The notes below the pieces were generated by a model that saw nothing but the letters and a program-made list of their open reading frames with translations, made no database searches and was not told the origin of the DNA. The translations under genes were made by a program, and so were the position numbers. This document shows, in pieces, positions 1-7,081 of a stretch of DNA of 21,299 nucleotides (within the stretch, counting starts at the first letter, position 1; each line of letters starts with the position of its first letter). This stretch comes from Bacteroidota bacterium (GTDB taxonomy: Bacteria; Bacteroidota; Bacteroidia; Bacteroidales; Prolixibacteraceae): NCBI GenBank assembly GCA_030706665.1, contig JAUZOB010000013.1, positions 1 to 21,299 on the forward strand, written 5' to 3'.

Positions 1-128
1 CTGCAGATGGATGCAATACTTATAATGTTACTTTGAAATTGCTGGAACAGTTCGAAGATGACCTGCATAAACATGTACATCTCGAAAATAACATCTTATA
101 TCCGAAAGCGCTAAAATTAAACGATTAA
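1..128 (+). CDS. ric: Iron-sulfur cluster repair di-iron protein (RIC/YtfE/ScdA family), 3' end only
   Basis: Only the last 41 codons are present; the gene runs off the left edge. Read from base 3, the peptide ends FEDDLHKHVHLENNILYPKA followed by a short tail and TAA at 126-128. The H-x3-H-x-E arrangement in HKHVHLE is the C-terminal di-iron ligand motif of the hemerythrin-like domain of RIC proteins, and the preceding DGCNTY segment also fits. Family members are cytoplasmic and help repair iron-sulfur clusters damaged by nitric oxide or oxidants. The gene converges on the next one with only 6 bp between stop codons. A different hemerythrin HHE protein with the same C-terminal motif cannot be excluded, because the N-terminal ScdA domain is not in view. 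Confidence 0.8.
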   Translation, partial: ADGCNTYNVTLKLLEQFEDDLHKHVHLENNILYPKALKLND

Positions 129-134
129 CCGAAA

Positions 135-710
135 CTACCAGCTTCGATGCATTTCCGGAAATGCATCCATATAAAACGGATTATTATAATGATTGACGCC
201 AATTCCAACTTCAACTTTGAAATTGGGTGAGAACTGATGTCCCATAAAGACGTTAAAACTTTGGTAGTTCATATTTTGCATCGGGCTGCCGGTTAGGCCT
301 GTCAGATGATTTACATTTTGTTCGAACGACAAGGTGGAACCAATATAGGTTTTTGAAGAAATATCATAATGAGCACGCCCGTTAAGGCTCAAGAAATTCA
401 CTTTATCATTCAACGTTGCAGAGTAAGCGCCTAAACTCCACAATTTGTAATTTGAAAATGTAGAAGATGAAAAAGCTGGCATCAATTCTAACTTCAGCTT
501 ATCTGAAAACGAATAATTCAGATTTGTGGCAAAATAAGAAGAGAAAGCAGTCCCTGACTTCAGATCGGTAGAGAAACTGGTTCCTACACTATACTTCGCA
601 TCAAACTTTTTAATGGAATCAGGAGCTGTTGCCAGATTATACTTTTGTTCCTGTGCCGACGCTATGACAACAACAAACAGACAGGCAATTACAATCATCA
701 ACCTTTTCAT
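135..710 (-). CDS. Exported hypothetical protein, probably an outer-membrane beta-barrel-like protein
   Basis: This 191-residue protein starts with a clear signal peptide: MKRLMIVIA, a hydrophobic core and a likely signal peptidase I cut at ASA|Q near residue 19. The mature part is rich in Ser, Asn, Tyr and Phe. It has alternating polar and hydrophobic stretches, such as TNLNYSFSDKLKLELMP and GHQFSPNFKVEVGIGVNHY, that look like amphipathic beta-strands. That suggests an outer-membrane or surface barrel, which is an inference. I recognise no catalytic motif or named family. It is a single gene on the minus strand. The ATG start is supported by the signal peptide placed directly behind it. The C-terminus is not the usual Phe-terminated barrel strand, so a periplasmic beta-rich protein is an alternative. 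Confidence 0.65.
   Translation of the reverse strand: MKRLMIVIACLFVVVIASAQEQKYNLATAPDSIKKFDAKYSVGTSFSTDLKSGTAFSSYFATNLNYSFSDKLKLELMPAFSSSTFSNYKLWSLGAYSATLNDKVNFLSLNGRAHYDISSKTYIGSTLSFEQNVNHLTGLTGSPMQNMNYQSFNVFMGHQFSPNFKVEVGIGVNHYNNPFYMDAFPEMHRSW
146..167. repeat. Perfect 22-bp palindrome in the last codons of the exported protein gene
   Basis: The arms GATGCATTTCC (146-156) and GGAAATGCATC (157-167) are exact reverse complements with no spacer. The palindrome encodes residues DAFPEMH near the C-terminus of the minus-strand gene and lies 18 bp past the stop of the convergent ric gene. Neither strand has a T tract after it, so it is a poor candidate for a normal intrinsic terminator. It may still form an RNA hairpin at the 3' end of the ric transcript. 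Confidence 0.5.
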
Positions 711-797
711 AATCTTGTATTTTTATGCTTGAAAAAATAATAAAAAGGTTCCTAAATAGACTCCAATTATACTTTTTTAACAGAAAAAATTACAAAT

Positions 798-805
798 CAA
801 AGATA
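798..805 (-). promoter_or_regulatory. Possible Bacteroidota -7 box (TATCTTTG) for the exported protein gene
   Basis: The minus strand reads TATCTTTG, which matches the Bacteroidota -7 consensus TAnnTTTG. It lies about 88 bp upstream of the ATG. I see no convincing TTTG -33 element at the usual spacing, so this rests on one short box in A+T-rich DNA. Confidence 0.3.
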
Positions 806-921
806 CAAACACGTTAGTGCATTTAAAAGATACTGCAAAAACAGGTACCGTTCTTTTAAAACTGTTCGTAATCAGCAAAACTCAGTAATACAAAATGGGC
901 ACAACTTTATAATTCCCTCCA

Positions 922-1203
922 TTATGGGTTATATAGGTCCTTGTAGCGAAACTGAAGAATACTTGAAATCATAGAGATCTTATTTTTAACAATCTGGTTT
1001 TCTGGCTCAAGCTCCAATGCTTTGAGGAAACAATTCATTGCTTCACCCATATTCTGCATCTTATAATAAAGATCACCAATCTGAATCAACGAATGACTTT
1101 CCGATTCATGATCCATTAAAGAAGCCAGAACTTTAGAAGCACCGTCAATATCGCTCGTGGCAATCAATTCCTCCACCCTTTGCAGTTCTTTATTTAAAGT
1201 CAT
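922..1203 (-). CDS. Small TPR-repeat protein
   Basis: This 93-residue protein has no signal peptide and should be cytoplasmic. Residues about 37-70 (IQIGDLYYKMQNMGEAMNCF, then a KALELEP ending) form a classic tetratricopeptide repeat: small residues at the helix-packing positions and the typical A-L-E-L-x-P end. The preceding helix pair (ELQRVEELIATSDIDGASKV) looks like a second, weaker repeat. TPR proteins are usually adaptors that bind other proteins. The ATG overlaps the stop codon of the glycerate kinase gene in an ATGA arrangement, so the two are probably translationally coupled and belong to one operon with the RSH gene. No partner can be named from the sequence. Confidence 0.75.
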   Translation of the reverse strand: MTLNKELQRVEELIATSDIDGASKVLASLMDHESESHSLIQIGDLYYKMQNMGEAMNCFLKALELEPENQIVKNKISMISSILQFRYKDLYNP

Positions 1204-2315
1204 ATAAATGTTCTAATCAGTTTTCCTAAATTAAACGACAATTCTTCTGTCAGAATTTCCGCATTCTGCAGCGAAAATTCAAGAGATACAGGTCCCGGAG
1301 ATATTGAAAATACAGCATCATAAACAGAGTGTTCTCCATCTTTAATTCCACCTGCCAGTGCAATTATCCTTTTTCCAAAGACTCTCGCTCTTGAAGCAAC
1401 AACAAAAGGTGCTTTTAGATTGGAAGTTTGAGCATCGAGCAATCCCTCTCCCGTGATTACAAGATCAGTCCGGCTTAAATAGCTGTTAAAATTAATTGTA
1501 TCCAGTATATAATCTGCACCGGAAACAAGATTTGCATTCAAAAAAGCATTTAGAGCTGCACTGACACCACCGGCTGCACCGGTAAAAGGCTTATTCTGGA
1601 AGGGACACTCACTAGTACTGGAAATAATTTTGCTCCAATGTAAAAGTCCGCTTTCAAGAAACTCAACATCCGACGGAGAAGCTCCTTTCTGAGGTCCAAA
1701 GACAGCTGCAGCACCCGAAGGTCCGATCAACGGATTGGAAACATCACAAAGCACATTAATTTCAATGGCCGAAAGATCTTTTGGTCTGCTCCACTCCACA
1801 TGGTCTATTCGAATTAGGTTTGCGCCATTTCCTTCCAGAAGATGATTTCCTTCATCATAGAATCGCATTCCAAGAGCCTGCATCATTCCCATTCCGCCAT
1901 CCACGGTTGCACTTCCCCCGACTCCCAGCAGGATACGCTTGGCATGATGAGAGCACGCCGCCAGGATCAGTTCACCTAATCCATAACTGCCAGCCTTCAA
2001 CGGATTGCGTTCTTCCGGTGAAATCAACCTGAGTCCGGATGCATCAGCCATTTCGATGAGAGCAACATGATCCGGAGTCATAAAAAATCGTGAATGAACA
2101 GGCTTGCCTATAGGCCCGCGCACAATAACCGAAATTTCAGAAGCGCCAAGGGACTTTGCCAGAACCGGAGCAGAAAAATCCCCCCCATCGGCAACCGGGC
2201 ACTTTGTAATGCAAAAATCAGCAGAAGCTCTGGAAAGACCACGCTCCACTGAGTCTGCAAAATCAAAAGCATTCAGGCTACCTTTCATCGAGTTAGGGGC
2301 CAGTAAAATATTCAT
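1200..2315 (-). CDS. glxK: Glycerate kinase (GarK/GlxK family)
   Basis: This 371-residue protein has the full length usual for the family. Family signatures run in order: LLAPNSMKGSL at the N-terminus, CPVADGG (39-45), the glycine-rich GVGGSATVDGG (131-141), CDVSNPLIG then GAAAVFGPQKG (190-211), and TGEGLLDAQT (288-297). Enzymes of this type phosphorylate D-glycerate with ATP, usually at position 2 to give 2-phosphoglycerate, and so feed glyoxylate, sugar-acid or serine-derived carbon into lower glycolysis. It is cytoplasmic. It begins 6 bp after the RSH stop and overlaps the TPR gene by 4 bp. No other glycerate-pathway gene is beside it, so the operon does not show where its glycerate comes from. 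The regiospecificity is inferred from family, not visible here. Confidence 0.92.
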   Translation of the reverse strand: MNILLAPNSMKGSLNAFDFADSVERGLSRASADFCITKCPVADGGDFSAPVLAKSLGASEISVIVRGPIGKPVHSRFFMTPDHVALIEMADASGLRLISPEERNPLKAGSYGLGELILAACSHHAKRILLGVGGSATVDGGMGMMQALGMRFYDEGNHLLEGNGANLIRIDHVEWSRPKDLSAIEINVLCDVSNPLIGPSGAAAVFGPQKGASPSDVEFLESGLLHWSKIISSTSECPFQNKPFTGAAGGVSAALNAFLNANLVSGADYILDTINFNSYLSRTDLVITGEGLLDAQTSNLKAPFVVASRARVFGKRIIALAGGIKDGEHSVYDAVFSISPGPVSLEFSLQNAEILTEELSFNLGKLIRTFI

Positions 2316-2321
2316 ATTTTA

Positions 2322-4535
2322 TCAATTATCAGTACGAATAGCATAACGGACTCCTTTTATCTGACGAAGTCTTTGAATGACATAGTCAAGATGCCCCACA
2401 TCATGAACCAGAATACGAATGGTTCCGTCGAACATTCCCTGCTCGGTATTCACTACAACCGAACGGATCTGTATTTGAAATTCTCTTGCCAGAATCCCTG
2501 ATATTTCACCCAGTAACCCCAGCTTATCATCGCCCGAAATACGAACCGCGGCCAGGAATGATGTAGATGTTTCAGTTCCCCTCCATACAGCTTTAATAAT
2601 ACGATAAGGATAACGCTCCCTCATCTGTACCGCATTTGGGCACGTCTGACGATGAATCTTAATTCCTTCTCCAATGGTTACAAATCCAAAGATTTTATCG
2701 CCTGGAATCGGATTACAGCACCGGGCAAGTTTATACACAACATTATTGATATTGTTATCGATCACCAAAAAATCATCGCTCTTGCTAAATCTCAGCTGTT
2801 GGGTCTGATCTTTGGGAAGCAATTCATTAACCTTTTCTTTCTCAGATTCGGTCGATTGTCCGGAAACAATATCTTTAATCTGAAGTGGATCAATTTTCCC
2901 GACAGAAATCTGATAATACAGGTCAATGGCATATTTAAGCTTGTAATGTTTAAATAACAGACGAATTACATCATCGTTAAACTCCATCTTCCAGTTTTTA
3001 AACTTCCGAAGGATGATTTCTTTACCGTTGGCAGCCTCTCTTTTCTTTTCCTCATTCAGACTTGAACGAATTTTATTTTTAGCTTTCGCTGTAACGACAA
3101 AATCAAGCCAGTCCATCTTTGGCTTTTGATGAGCAGAGGTCTCAATTTCAATCTGGTCTCCATTCTTAAGCTTGTGTTTTATGGAGACAATCTTCTTATT
3201 GACTTTTCCTCCGGTACATTTATCCCCCAGCTGAGAATGAAGATCATAGGCAAAGTCCAGGACCGTGGATCCTGCAGGCAATTTCCGCAATTCTCCTTTG
3301 GGTGTAAAAACGAAAATCTCGTCTTCATAGATATTCTTTTGAAAATCTTCGATAAAGTCAGCAACTTTAATATCAGGATTTTCAAGAATTCCCCGAATAT
3401 TCGAAAGCCATTCCTCCAAAGCGCTATCTCCTTTGCCCCCTTTGTATTTCCAATGAGCCGCAAATCCCTTCTCTGCAATTTCATCCATCCTGCGGGTACG
3501 GATCTGTATTTCCACCCAACGACCATGAGGCCCCATTACAGTGGTATGCAATGATTCATAACCATTGATTTTCGGTATAGAGATCCAGTCCCTCAAACGT
3601 TCAGGATTTGGTTGATACTCTTCTGTCACGATAGAATACACCTGCCAGCAATCCGACTTCTCATTTTCAGGTTTTGAATTCAGAATAACCCGAATTGCAA
3701 AAAGGTCATAGACTTCATCAAAGCTGACTTTCTGTTTATTCATTTTATTCCAAATGGAATAAATGGACTTAGTACGGGCTTTCATCTCGAAGTCAAAACC
3801 TTTGGCTTTCAACTTCTCTTCAATCGGTTTAACAAAACCAGCTACGAAACGACTTCGCTCTACCTTGGTTTCATCCAGTCGTTTTTCGATATAAGAATAA
3901 ATTTCTGTATTCAGGTATCTAAGAGAAAGGTCCTCCAATTCCGATTTAATCTTATATAATCCCAAACGATGAGCAAGCGGAGCATATAAATAGGACGTTT
4001 CGGTCGCAAACTTCATTTGCATGGATTGATCCAGCCAGCTAAGCGTTCGCATATCATACAGCCGGTCCGCAATTTTAATCAGAATCACCCTGGCATCACC
4101 AGAAAGAGCTAGCATCAATTTACGGTAGTTCTCCGAATTTACGGCTATATTTTCTGTATCGATGGCATTAATCTTCCGAATTCCTTCAAGAATCAGTAAA
4201 ACAGTACGACCGAAGAGTTTTTCGATTTCCTTTGGGTCAACCGATAATCCTTTCTGATTATTAAAAATATTGTGCAGGATTCCACATATAGCAGAATCTG
4301 CAAAAAGCCCTATTTCTTCTGTTGCCAAACGCGCCACAGAAATTGAATGAGAGAGGACAGACTCTCCCCATGGCCATTTGTCATTTTCTATAAACTGTTT
4401 CGCATAAGCGTAGGCTTTCCTCAGCAAACCAATTTCGTCAGGTTTGAAATGAGCCTCACAGAATAAAATAAAATCGTCAAAAAGATGGTCAACTTCCTCT
4501 TCTTTAGAAATCATTTTCAGCTCAGTTTCCTTCAT
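2322..4535 (-). CDS. rsh: Long RelA/SpoT homologue, (p)ppGpp synthetase with a degenerate hydrolase site
   Basis: With the ATG start at 4535 the protein has 737 residues. A TTG 18 bp upstream (4553) would give 743. Domains run in the order HD-like hydrolase (about 20-190), synthetase (about 240-365), TGS (about 404-465), the CC/zinc-finger segment with RCC at 605-607, and a C-terminal ACT domain (about 664-737). The synthetase looks active. It has RTKSIYSIWNKM, catalytic Asp277 in VYDLFAIRV, an NGYESLHT substrate loop and Glu342 in WVEIQIRT. The hydrolase site is damaged. His63 and His88 remain, but the HD becomes HN (89), the following ED pair becomes NN (92-93), and the family Asn in ADRLxxM is Asp161. 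The synthetase loop is RLRD (313-316), close to the RxKD of bifunctional enzymes. I infer a synthetase-dominant stringent-response enzyme. It is the first gene of an operon with glycerate kinase and a TPR protein. Confidence 0.93.
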   Translation of the reverse strand: MKETELKMISKEEEVDHLFDDFILFCEAHFKPDEIGLLRKAYAYAKQFIENDKWPWGESVLSHSISVARLATEEIGLFADSAICGILHNIFNNQKGLSVDPKEIEKLFGRTVLLILEGIRKINAIDTENIAVNSENYRKLMLALSGDARVILIKIADRLYDMRTLSWLDQSMQMKFATETSYLYAPLAHRLGLYKIKSELEDLSLRYLNTEIYSYIEKRLDETKVERSRFVAGFVKPIEEKLKAKGFDFEMKARTKSIYSIWNKMNKQKVSFDEVYDLFAIRVILNSKPENEKSDCWQVYSIVTEEYQPNPERLRDWISIPKINGYESLHTTVMGPHGRWVEIQIRTRRMDEIAEKGFAAHWKYKGGKGDSALEEWLSNIRGILENPDIKVADFIEDFQKNIYEDEIFVFTPKGELRKLPAGSTVLDFAYDLHSQLGDKCTGGKVNKKIVSIKHKLKNGDQIEIETSAHQKPKMDWLDFVVTAKAKNKIRSSLNEEKKREAANGKEIILRKFKNWKMEFNDDVIRLLFKHYKLKYAIDLYYQISVGKIDPLQIKDIVSGQSTESEKEKVNELLPKDQTQQLRFSKSDDFLVIDNNINNVVYKLARCCNPIPGDKIFGFVTIGEGIKIHRQTCPNAVQMRERYPYRIIKAVWRGTETSTSFLAAVRISGDDKLGLLGEISGILAREFQIQIRSVVVNTEQGMFDGTIRILVHDVGHLDYVIQRLRQIKGVRYAIRTDN

Positions 4536-4591
4536 AGCACTAATTTGTTTCAATATTAAACAATTCCGAACGGAAAGAGTTTTGACAATAA

Positions 4592-4633
4592 AAAAAGCGG
4601 GACCTGCTATTCTCCAAGCCGGTCCCGCTTTTT
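4592..4633 (-). terminator. Intrinsic terminator of the ferritin gene
   Basis: A perfect 13-bp stem (arms 4592-4604 and 4621-4633, GC core GCGGGACC/GGTCCCGC) has a 16-nt loop. On the minus strand the arm ends in TTTTT, 20 bp past the ferritin stop. The A-rich 5' arm makes it partly bidirectional. It separates ferritin from the RSH operon. Confidence 0.9.
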
Positions 4634-4653
4634 AAAATATTATAAACGGGGAG

Positions 4654-5169
4654 CTAAGCTCCGGTTTGGGTTGCGTCAACAAATACGCGGGTCATTAATT
4701 CACGATCTAAAAGAAGCATTCCATGACCTTCACCGTTAATCAACTTAAGATTATCCAGAATAGCCTGTACATTTGCTTCTTCTTCAACCTGCTCATCAAT
4801 AAACCACTGAAGAAAGCTTTTCGTTGCATGATCATTTACAGACAAGGCAACATCCATCAAATTATTGATTAGCTCGCTAACCAACTCTTCATGTTGTTTG
4901 ATCTGTTTAAACACAGCAAGTACTCCGTCAAATTCTGTAGGGACAGCCTCAATTGCAGTCAGGGTAACGCGACCCCCTCTTTCATTCACATAATCAAAGA
5001 ACTTATTCGCATGGGTCAACTCTTCCTGGGCCTGTATTTTTGTCCAATGAGCGAAACCCGACAAACCGTTATTCTGCAAATAAGCACACATCGAATAATA
5101 CAAATAAGATGAATGCAATTCCGCATTAATCTGCTTATTAATCGCTTGTTGTAATTTTTCGTTCAGCAT
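4654..5169 (-). CDS. ftnA: Bacterial non-heme ferritin (FtnA type)
   Basis: This 171-residue protein matches the family length. The four-helix ferritin pattern is clear. Glu17 in NAELHSSYLYYSM, then Glu50 and His53 in QAQEELTHANKF, supply the A-site iron ligands of the ferroxidase centre. Further acidic ligands lie around residue 94 (KQHEEL) and in FIDEQVEEE (about 123-131). Twenty-four subunits form a shell that oxidises Fe(II) and stores it as ferric mineral in the cytoplasm. There are no heme-binding Met ligands of the bacterioferritin type, so FtnA is preferred over Bfr; Dps is excluded by length. The gene is transcribed alone, with a good promoter upstream and a strong terminator downstream. 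Confidence 0.96.
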   Translation of the reverse strand: MLNEKLQQAINKQINAELHSSYLYYSMCAYLQNNGLSGFAHWTKIQAQEELTHANKFFDYVNERGGRVTLTAIEAVPTEFDGVLAVFKQIKQHEELVSELINNLMDVALSVNDHATKSFLQWFIDEQVEEEANVQAILDNLKLINGEGHGMLLLDRELMTRVFVDATQTGA

Positions 5170-5215
5170 AACAGTATATTTTAAATCATTTATGTTCTAC
5201 AACAATCACTATATA

Positions 5216-5247
5216 CAAATATAAATTTTAAAACTTATTAAGCCCAA
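5216..5247 (-). promoter_or_regulatory. Bacteroidota-type promoter of the ferritin gene
   Basis: On the minus strand a TATATTTG -7 box (5223-5216) matches TAnnTTTG exactly. A TTG (5247-5245) lies 21 bp upstream as a partial -33 element. The expected start would leave a leader of about 40 nt. I see no clear Fur-like inverted repeat here. Confidence 0.5.
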
Positions 5248-5264
5248 TAAAAATCAGGAATACG

Positions 5265-5933
5265 TTAAGAATTAAAATCAAGATTAAACTTTTGTTTTAA
5301 TAGCATAATATCCGGATTCTTTTCTGCCATTGCTTTTAGTTTATCTGAATCATTATAAATGAGTGGTTTTTCATCCGATTCGACAATTTCAGATTCAATT
5401 TCAATCTTCGTATTTCTCAATTCACGATGCAGAAATCCGGTTAATGCCGGCTTAATATCCCAAAGATTTGATTGCTGTACCGAGTTTTCGATCGGGATTA
5501 TCACCAACCACTGTTGTCTGAGCTCAGGGACCTTGTTGAAAAGACTGTAAATCTGAGGTTCACTCGCATAGCGTTTTGCAAACTCTTTCCATTTAGCAAT
5601 AAGCATCTCTTGAGTAAAAGGGTCTTCATGTTCCTCAAAATTCCTTTTAATTGCAGAGGGTTCATTTACAGCTGAAGTTTCCGAAGGAATATTCCCGCTT
5701 AGGTAAGAATTTATCGATGGAGTTCTCTTTCGCTGTGTTAAAGGCTGAGTGTGCTTAACAGGTTCATTTTGTTTAACTGAAGAGGAAGGTACTTCCGTAG
5801 AATTCGAAGCAGATACCGCAGGTTTATTTATCCCGACAGGTATAGCTGATGAGGCAACAGATTTTTCTTCCCCTGTAAAAAGAGGAAGAAGAACCTTATC
5901 ATCTAAGACATCTGACTCAGAAGTTTTTTTTTT
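5265..5933 (-). CDS. dnaX: DnaX C-terminal (tau-specific) part, in the -1 frame relative to the upstream dnaX frame
   Basis: This frame continues dnaX after the ten-A run. It is open from just before the run (in-frame TAG at 5946-5948) to TGA-equivalent position 5265, and has no ATG until 5606. It therefore depends on entry from the upstream frame. The first part (about 100 codons, beginning TSESDVLDDK) is a Ser-, Pro-, Thr- and Glu-rich linker. The last 113 residues (MLIAKWKEFAKRY to AEKNPDIMLLKQKFNLDF) match the conserved C-terminal domain of Bacteroidota DnaX. A single -1 shift, or one extra A, joins this to 5903-7024 as one protein of 586 residues, the normal full length. The C-terminal part of tau normally contacts the polymerase and helicase. 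Translation from ATG 5606 alone is possible but would be an odd gene. Confidence 0.75.
   Translation of the reverse strand, partial: KKKTSESDVLDDKVLLPLFTGEEKSVASSAIPVGINKPAVSASNSTEVPSSSVKQNEPVKHTQPLTQRKRTPSINSYLSGNIPSETSAVNEPSAIKRNFEEHEDPFTQEMLIAKWKEFAKRYASEPQIYSLFNKVPELRQQWLVIIPIENSVQQSNLWDIKPALTGFLHRELRNTKIEIESEIVESDEKPLIYNDSDKLKAMAEKNPDIMLLKQKFNLDFNS
5865..5890 (-). other. RNA hairpin downstream of the dnaX A-run
   Basis: On the minus strand TTCTTCCTC (5890-5882) pairs with GGGGAAGAA (5873-5865): a 9-bp stem with one G-U pair and an 8-nt loop. It starts 33 nt after the last A of the run, beyond the usual 5-9 nt spacing of frameshift-stimulating hairpins. A role is possible but unproven. 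Confidence 0.35.
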
Positions 5934-7024
5934 AAAGTAAGCTGACTAATTCTTATTAAAGTAAGCTCAACCAACAATCTTTTACTCTGGCTTGCTTTAT
6001 ATTGAAGTTCACATTCGTTCGAAAGTGTAATTGAGTCAATAATAAACTGCGGATCACATATTGAAGCTTGCTGTTTATACCGTTGTTTAATCTCCCCTCC
6101 TACTTCGAGAAGTTGAACCGTAACGGCATCACGACAAACCAACAGGTCGCGGAAATGATTACTCAACCCGGTAATAAAATGGAAAGCATCAAAACCATGA
6201 TCCAATATTTCATTAAACGTAAGCAATACTCCGGGAATATCATTCTTGAGGAACATCTCGGTTATCCGAAAATAGTACTCATAGTCAAGTACATTCAGAT
6301 TTGAAATAACATCTTTATAAGTAATATCTCTTCCTGAGAAACTAACAATCTGGTCAAAGATCGACAGGGCATCGCGCATCGCACCGTCAGCTTTCTGTGC
6401 AATGACATTAAGAGCTTCGCCTTCGATTTTAACCTGTTCATTTTTTGCAACATGCGAAAGATGATCGACCATATCAGAGATCTTGATCCGGTTGAAATCA
6501 TAAATCTGACACCGGGAAAGGATCGTAGGGATAATCTTATGCTTCTCTGTTGTGGCAAGAATAAATATAGCGTGACGAGGAGGCTCTTCAAGTGTTTTCA
6601 AAAATGCATTAAAAGCCTGAGATGACAACATGTGAACTTCATCGATGATATATACGCTATATTTTCCAACCTGTGGCGGTACCCTGACCTGATCGATCAA
6701 AGTACGGATATCATCGACAGAGTTATTAGAAGCAGCATCGAGTTCATGAATATTATAAGAGCGGCTCTTATTAAATGCGATGCAAGATTCACACTGATTA
6801 CAAGGTTCTGTATCAGGTCCCAGATTCTGGCAATTTATGGTTTTTGCGAATATTCGGGCACAGGTTGTCTTCCCGACACCACGAGGTCCGCAAAAAAGAT
6901 AAGCTTGCGCGAGCTGATTATTCTTAATCGCATTTTTCAGTGTTGCTGTGATAGAAAATTGACCAACAACAGTTTGAAAAGTATCCGGACGATATTTCCG
7001 TGCCGATACAATAAAGTTTTCCAT
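5903..7024 (-). CDS. dnaX: DNA polymerase III clamp-loader subunit, gamma-like form of DnaX (frame 0)
   Basis: This frame encodes 373 residues of the AAA+ clamp-loader ATPase that opens and places the sliding clamp at the replication fork. It has Walker A GPRGVGKT (46-53), a zinc module with Cys65, 75, 78 and 81, Walker B IIDE (126-129) in YIIDEVHMLS, and sensor/arginine-finger motif SRC (170-172). Domain III follows and ends with LLVELTLIRISQL. The frame then reads LTLKKK through a run of ten A residues and stops after LLSQMS at TAG (5903-5905). The product therefore ends just after domain III, the same architecture as the short gamma form known from E. coli. The tau-specific part continues in the -1 frame. 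Either the site is programmed or slippage-prone, or one A is missing from the read. The gene stands alone with a promoter at 7053-7081. Confidence 0.95.
   Translation of the reverse strand: MENFIVSARKYRPDTFQTVVGQFSITATLKNAIKNNQLAQAYLFCGPRGVGKTTCARIFAKTINCQNLGPDTEPCNQCESCIAFNKSRSYNIHELDAASNNSVDDIRTLIDQVRVPPQVGKYSVYIIDEVHMLSSQAFNAFLKTLEEPPRHAIFILATTEKHKIIPTILSRCQIYDFNRIKISDMVDHLSHVAKNEQVKIEGEALNVIAQKADGAMRDALSIFDQIVSFSGRDITYKDVISNLNVLDYEYYFRITEMFLKNDIPGVLLTFNEILDHGFDAFHFITGLSNHFRDLLVCRDAVTVQLLEVGGEIKQRYKQQASICDPQFIIDSITLSNECELQYKASQSKRLLVELTLIRISQLTLKKKLLSQMS
5924..5933 (-). other. Ten-A slippery run in dnaX, candidate programmed -1 frameshift or transcriptional slippage site
   Basis: On the minus strand frame 0 reads TTA AAA AAA AAA CTT, giving LKKKLLSQMS and a stop. 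Slipping back one base gives TTA AAA AAA AAA ACT and the long tau frame. Every position allows an A-AAA-AAA heptamer, the all-A relative of the E. coli dnaX site A-AAA-AAG. Thermus dnaX uses RNA-polymerase slippage at a comparable A run. A homopolymer sequencing error (ten A called instead of eleven) would give the same picture. Confidence 0.6.
5932..5967 (-). repeat. 12-bp direct repeat just upstream of the dnaX A-run
   Basis: TTAAAGTAAGCT (plus strand) occurs at 5932-5943 and again at 5956-5967, offset by 24 bp (8 codons). It encodes the repeated Leu-Thr-Leu in ELTLIRISQLTLKKK. The copy nearer the stop runs directly into the ten-A tract. An in-frame local duplication is the simplest explanation. 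Confidence 0.55.
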
Positions 7025-7052
7025 GAACAGATTTTATTTGCTCTCCGAGATT

Positions 7053-7081
7053 CAAATATACGGAAATTCCCCTAACCCAAA
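7053..7081 (-). promoter_or_regulatory. Bacteroidota-type promoter of dnaX
   Basis: The minus strand has TTTG (7081-7078), a 17-bp spacer and TATATTTG (7060-7053), an exact match to TAnnTTTG. The ATG follows about 28 bp later. Both elements are present, making this the best promoter in the window. Confidence 0.55.

Noticed and set aside
3126..3554. 142-codon plus-strand frame inside the RSH gene
   Set aside because: It lies fully opposite the conserved synthetase and TGS coding sequence and has no recognisable protein features.
5265..5606. Independent 113-codon gene starting at ATG 5606
   Set aside because: Its frame is open for a further 300 nt upstream to the dnaX A-run, and its sequence is the known C-terminal domain of Bacteroidota DnaX. 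It is better read as part of dnaX.
6632..7075. 147-codon plus-strand frame opposite dnaX
   Set aside because: It overlaps the conserved ATPase region of dnaX and its promoter on the other strand; its composition is not protein-like.
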